From Thermomonas haemolytica (GTDB taxonomy: Bacteria > Pseudomonadota > Gammaproteobacteria > Xanthomonadales > Xanthomonadaceae): a DNA stretch of 64,000 bases. The stretch lies in the NCBI RefSeq assembly GCF_004346265.1, contig NZ_SMAP01000001.1:372001-436000 (forward strand), given 5' to 3'. The notes under the pieces were generated by a model that worked only from the letters and a program-made list of their open reading frames with translations, did no database searches and had not been told where the DNA came from. The position numbers were made by a program, and so were the translations under genes. Of this stretch, positions 60,588 through 64,000 are shown piece after piece; positions within the stretch are counted from its first letter, which is position 1, and the number at the start of each line of letters is the position of its first letter.

Positions 60588-62957
60588 ATGTCCGCCCGCT
60601 GCCACCACTGCGGCGAGCCGTTGCCGGTCGCGCCGGTCCGGGCCTGCCTCGATGGCGAACCACGCGACTTCTGCTGCGGCGGCTGCGCGACCGCCGCGCA
60701 GTGGATCGTGGACGCCGCGCTGGACGACTACTACCGCCTGCGCAGCGCCCCTGGCGGCCGGGTGGAGGCCGATGCCCCGGCGCTGGCCGCCTGGGACCGC
60801 GAAGACGTGCTGGCCGGGCACGCGCGCGCGGTGGAAGGAGGCCGCGAGATCACCGTGCTCACCGACGGCATGCGCTGCGCCGCCTGCGCCTGGCTGATCG
60901 ACCGCGCGCTGACGCGCGAGGACGGGGTGCTGGAGGCCAGCGCCAATGCCATCACCGGGCGCATCCGGCTGCGCTGGGACCCCGCCCGTACCGCGCTGTC
61001 GAAGCCGCTGGCGCGGTTGGCGTCGCTCGGCTACCGGCCTTACCTCGCCACAGGCGAAGCGCGCGAGCGCGCCCGCCGCGCCGCCCGCAACCGCGACCTG
61101 CTGCGGATCGGGCTGGCCGGCCTGGGCGCGATGCAGGCGATGATGTTCGCCGAGGCGCTGTACCTCGACACCCGCGGCGAGATGCCGCTGGCCACCCGCG
61201 ACTTCTTCCGCTGGATCACCTTCCTGGTATCCACCCCGGTGGTGTTCTGGGCCGGCTGGCCGTTCCTCGTCGGCGCCTGGAACGAACTGCGCGGGCGGCG
61301 GCTGGGGATGGACGTGCTGATCGCCGGCTCGACCCTGCTGGCCTGGGCCGCCAGCACGTTCGAAACGGTGCGCGGCGGCCCCCACGTCTGGTTCGATGCC
61401 GCGGTGATGTTCGTATTCCTGCTGCTGGTGGCACGCCAGCTGGAACAGCGTGCGCGCGCGATCGCCAGCGCGCAGGTCGATGCGCTGGCGCGCGCGCGGC
61501 CGGCGCTGGCCGTGCGTGAGCTGGCAGACGGCAGCCGCGAATCGGTGCCGGTCGAGGCACTGGAAGTGGGCGACGTGGTGCGGGTGGCGGTGGGCGAGCC
61601 GGTACCGGCCGACGGCCTGCTGCTGGAAGGCAGTGCGCGATTCGAGGAATCGCTGCTCACCGGCGAGGCGACCCCGGTCGCCAAGCAGGCGGGCGATGCG
61701 GTGTACGCCGGCACCGCCTGCCGCGAGCACCCGGCCCGGATCCGGGTCACCCGGGTCGGCGCGGACACCCGCCTGGCCGAACTGGCGCGGCTGGTGGAAA
61801 CCGCGCAGGCGCATCGCCCGGCGCTGGCGCGTGGCGCCGAGCGCATCGCCGGCGGGTTCGTGGCCGGGCTGCTGCTGGCGGCAACCGTGGTCTATTTCTG
61901 GTGGCGCGCCCATGAACCTGCGCGCGCCTTCGAGGTGACCTTGTCCCTGCTGGTGATCAGCTGCCCCTGCGCGCTGTCGCTGGCGGTCCCGGCCGCGCTG
62001 GCCGCCGCGCACGGGGCGCTGGCGAAGATCGGCGTGCTGGCGGTGCGCCCGGAGGCGCTGGAACGGCTGGCGCAGGCCACCGACGTGGTGTTCGACAAGA
62101 CCGGGACGCTGGGCGACGGCAAGCCGCAGCTGCAGGGCATCGATGCCTGCACCGCCATCGATGCCGACGCCGCGCTGCAGATCGCCGCCGCGCTGGAACG
62201 CGACAGCCGGCATCCGCTGGCGGCGGCCTTCGCCGGCGTGCCCACCACGGTGTTGCCACGCGACGTACACGCGCTGCCCGGGCAAGGGGTGGAAGGCACG
62301 ATCGACGGCCATGTCTGGCGGATCGGCAATGCAACGTTCGCCACCGGCGGCACGGACGACGGCGCGGTCTGGCTGGGCAGCACGGACGGCGCGCGCGCGC
62401 GCTTCCGGCTGGCCGAGGGCCTGCGCCCGGACGCCGCGGCGGCGGTAGCGCGGCTGCACGCGCAGGGGCTGTCACTGCACCTGGCCAGCGGCGATGCCGA
62501 GGCGACGGTGGCGCGTTTCGCGCAGGCGGTGGGCATCGCGGATACGCACGCGCACGCACGGCAGTCGCCACAGGACAAGCTGGCGCGGGTACGCGCGTTG
62601 CAGGCGGCGGGCCGGGTGGTGGCGATGGTCGGCGACGGCCTCAACGACGCCCCGGTGCTGGCGGGCGCCGATGTCTCGCTGGCGATCGGCGACGGTGCCG
62701 CGCTGGCGCAGCGTGCGGCCGACCTGGTGCTGTCCGCGGCCTCGCTGCAGGCGGTGCCGACGGCGATCGCGATCGCCCGCCGCACGCGCCGCATCGTGCG
62801 CCAGAACCTGGCCTGGGCGGTGGGCTACAACCTGCTGGCATTGCCTTTGGCCGCCGCCGGCATGGTGACGCCGTGGCTGGCCGCGCTGGGGATGGCGCTA
62901 TCCTCGCTCATCGTCACCGCCAACGCGCTGCGGCTGGTGCGGGTGCCCTCGCCATGA
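60588..62957 (+). CDS. ccoI: Copper-translocating P-type ATPase for cbb3 oxidase
   Basis: P1B-type ATPase (FixI/CopA2) that exports Cu(I) for oxidase maturation. Of 789 aa, the N-terminal cysteine-rich region (CHHCGEP, DFCCGGC) is typical of CcoI. A heavy-metal domain with MRCAACAW (C97, C100) follows, then membrane helices, the TGEATPV actuator, the transport motif SCPCAL (C459, C461), the phosphorylated D503 in DKTGTLGDG, and GDGLNDAPVL. It is 5 nt after ccoH. Confidence 0.96.
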   Translation: MSARCHHCGEPLPVAPVRACLDGEPRDFCCGGCATAAQWIVDAALDDYYRLRSAPGGRVEADAPALAAWDREDVLAGHARAVEGGREITVLTDGMRCAACAWLIDRALTREDGVLEASANAITGRIRLRWDPARTALSKPLARLASLGYRPYLATGEARERARRAARNRDLLRIGLAGLGAMQAMMFAEALYLDTRGEMPLATRDFFRWITFLVSTPVVFWAGWPFLVGAWNELRGRRLGMDVLIAGSTLLAWAASTFETVRGGPHVWFDAAVMFVFLLLVARQLEQRARAIASAQVDALARARPALAVRELADGSRESVPVEALEVGDVVRVAVGEPVPADGLLLEGSARFEESLLTGEATPVAKQAGDAVYAGTACREHPARIRVTRVGADTRLAELARLVETAQAHRPALARGAERIAGGFVAGLLLAATVVYFWWRAHEPARAFEVTLSLLVISCPCALSLAVPAALAAAHGALAKIGVLAVRPEALERLAQATDVVFDKTGTLGDGKPQLQGIDACTAIDADAALQIAAALERDSRHPLAAAFAGVPTTVLPRDVHALPGQGVEGTIDGHVWRIGNATFATGGTDDGAVWLGSTDGARARFRLAEGLRPDAAAAVARLHAQGLSLHLASGDAEATVARFAQAVGIADTHAHARQSPQDKLARVRALQAAGRVVAMVGDGLNDAPVLAGADVSLAIGDGAALAQRAADLVLSAASLQAVPTAIAIARRTRRIVRQNLAWAVGYNLLALPLAAAGMVTPWLAALGMALSSLIVTANALRLVRVPSP

Positions 62958-62967
62958 CCCTCCTGCC

Positions 62968-63168
62968 ATGACCATCCTGCTGTTCCTGATCCCGATCAGC
63001 CTGATCCTGCTCGGCATTGCGGTGCTGGTGTTCGTGTGGGCGGTGCGCAACGGTCAGTTCGAGGATCTCGATACCCCGGCGCTGGACATCCTGCGCGATG
63101 AGCCGCCCGCGCCACCCGCCAGCCGCACCGACGATGATCGCCGCGGCGGGAGCGACCATGCCGGTTGA
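62968..63168 (+). CDS. ccoS: cbb3 oxidase assembly protein CcoS
   Basis: Protein of 66 aa with one membrane helix and the CcoS signature AVRNGQFEDLDTPALDIL. It is needed for cofactor insertion into the oxidase. It starts 10 nt after ccoI and overlaps the next gene by 11 nt. Confidence 0.95.
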   Translation: MTILLFLIPISLILLGIAVLVFVWAVRNGQFEDLDTPALDILRDEPPAPPASRTDDDRRGGSDHAG

Positions 63169-63883
63169 TTTGCTGGTGCTGGTGCCGGCGCTGCTGGCCG
63201 GCCTGCTGGGCGGCGCGCACTGCGTGGCGATGTGCGGCGGCATCGCCACCGGATTCTCCATGCACGCACGCGGCGCGGTCGCGGCGCTGCAGCCGAACCT
63301 GGGACGGGTGGCCGGCTACGTACTGGCCGGGGCGCTGGTGGGCGGCCTCGGCGGCGGCCTGCTCGGGGTCGCCCGCATGCCGCAGCTGGGCATCGCGATG
63401 CGCGCGCTGGTCGGCCTGGTGCTGATCGTGGCCGGACTGCGCATGCTGGACCGCCGCGGCCGCCTGCCGCGTTTCTCCGGCGGGCCCGGCAGCCGCCTGT
63501 GGCAGGCGCTGCGTCCCCTGCAGCGGCGATTGCTGCCGGCCGACACCGCCGGCAAGCGCCTGCTGCTGGGCGCCCTCTGGGGCTGGATGCCGTGCGGCCT
63601 CTCCACCACCCTGCTGGCCGCGGCCTGGCTCAGCGCCAGCGCCTTGCACGGCGCGCTGACGATGGCGGCCTTCGGGCTCGGCACCCTGCCGGTGATGGTG
63701 CCGCTGACCTGGGCCGGCGCGCGCATCGGCCAGCGCCTGCAGCGCGGCCCGTTCCGCAATGCCGCCGCCGCGCTGGTGGTGGCCTCCGGCCTGCTCACCG
63801 TGGCCGCGCCGTGGCTGATGCAGGCCCCGGCCCTGCACGGCCTGCTGGGCGCGCTGGGCTGCCGCAGCCTGCCGCCGGGCTGA
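63158..63883 (+). CDS. Sulfite exporter TauE/SafE-like membrane protein (UreH-type)
   Basis: Protein of 241 aa with six hydrophobic segments. The N-terminal GGAHCVAMCGGIATGFSMH has paired Cys and His that could carry metal, and GWMPCGLSTTLLAAAWLSAS adds a further Pro-Cys motif. Genes of this SafE/UreH type often end cco assembly operons, where a role in copper or haem c handling is suspected. It overlaps ccoS by 11 nt. Sulfite export itself is doubtful. Confidence 0.8.
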   Translation: MPVDLLVLVPALLAGLLGGAHCVAMCGGIATGFSMHARGAVAALQPNLGRVAGYVLAGALVGGLGGGLLGVARMPQLGIAMRALVGLVLIVAGLRMLDRRGRLPRFSGGPGSRLWQALRPLQRRLLPADTAGKRLLLGALWGWMPCGLSTTLLAAAWLSASALHGALTMAAFGLGTLPVMVPLTWAGARIGQRLQRGPFRNAAAALVVASGLLTVAAPWLMQAPALHGLLGALGCRSLPPG

Positions 63884-63928
63884 GCGCCGCGGGCCTGCCG
63901 CGACGCCCAGCGCAGCAGCTGCGACGTG

Positions 63929-64000
63929 CTACTTCTTCGCCGCCGGGGCCGCCGGGCACTTGATGAACTTGCCCTTGTCGTCGCGGCAGGCCTGCTTGGC
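63929..64000 (-). CDS. C-terminal end of an unknown small protein (runs off the window)
   Basis: The minus strand is open from the window end to a TAG at 63929-63931 and encodes 23 residues, starting AKQACRDDKGKFIKCP and ending in a short Ala/Lys tail. The CRDxKGKFxKCP motif with two Cys and Lys/Ala-rich flanks looks real rather than a shadow, but the rest of the gene lies outside. No function can be given. Confidence 0.45.
   Translation of the reverse strand, partial: AKQACRDDKGKFIKCPAAPAAKK

Noticed and set aside
1-64000. tRNA or rRNA genes, CRISPR arrays, prophage or insertion sequences
   Set aside because: No cloverleaf with CCA-side signature, no regularly spaced repeats and no integrase, transposase or phage structural protein were seen. 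Intergenic gaps are all shorter than about 210 bases.

Overview
The window is high-GC, densely coded chromosomal DNA from a gammaproteobacterium, most likely of the family Lysobacteraceae/Xanthomonadaceae (Lysobacter, Luteimonas or Thermomonas type). This placement is inferred from protein types and gene content: a TPR-sulfotransferase, a GumN/TraB protein, a solo RnfB, class I fumarase, a DUF2007 'pathogenicity-like' protein, a fused RlmKL and ccoNOQP-ccoG-fixH-ccoI-ccoS with an FNR-type regulator. I see no prophage, insertion sequence, CRISPR array, tRNA or rRNA, and no gene-free stretch longer than about 210 bases.

Layout. 1-6.6 kb: the end of an acetoacetyl-CoA reductase gene, a membrane-anchored cytochrome c, a DUF456 protein, class I fumarase, a PQQ-dependent sugar dehydrogenase, ferredoxin-NADP reductase and glutathione peroxidase. 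Two small paralogous proteins of unknown function are each translationally coupled to an enzyme, one to fumarase and one to glutathione peroxidase. 6.7-16 kb: a Dcp-type M3 peptidase, a long Lhr helicase, a DUF3298 lipoprotein and a TPR-sulfotransferase. 16-22.7 kb: an S9 peptidase, a TonB-dependent receptor, a Sel1-type protein and a DUF2147 protein. 22.7-25.4 kb: metG and rnfB, with a multi-hairpin element between them. 25.4-32.7 kb (minus strand): a nearly continuous run nnr-tsaE-amiC-mutL-DUF1684-TraB/GumN. 32.7-38.3 kb: queG, parC, tpm and hemN. 38.4-44.9 kb: an odd, less GC-rich secreted protein, rlmKL, a small hydrolase, an AmpD-like amidase, tesB, a DUF2007 protein and an EF-hand protein. 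This block carries two inverted copies of a roughly 147-bp multi-hairpin repeat. 45-54 kb: bpt, a lipoprotein, an SPFH/RHH/hydrolase operon, a VanY-like peptidase, rfbCD, MAPEG, EamA and a PLP enzyme. 54-64 kb: an FNR-type regulator divergent from the complete cbb3 oxidase structural and assembly cluster.

The most coherent system is micro-oxic respiration. The FNR homologue has the [4Fe-4S] cysteines and the FNR recognition helix. Perfect or near-perfect FNR boxes precede ccoN and hemN at an identical distance (22 nt) from a -10-like hexamer, as expected for class II activation at -41.5. The cluster then encodes the oxidase (CcoNOQP), a small extra membrane protein, and the factors for copper and haem assembly (CcoG, FixH, CcoI, CcoS, SafE-like).

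The most interesting non-gene signal is a recurring promoter/start layout. Eleven genes have a T-A-n-n-n-T hexamer ending 6 or 7 nt before the ATG, mostly without a Shine-Dalgarno sequence, which predicts leaderless mRNAs. In one divergent pair (41.87/41.90 kb) both -10 elements are the two strands of one 10-bp palindrome. I found no convincing new defence or biosynthetic system.
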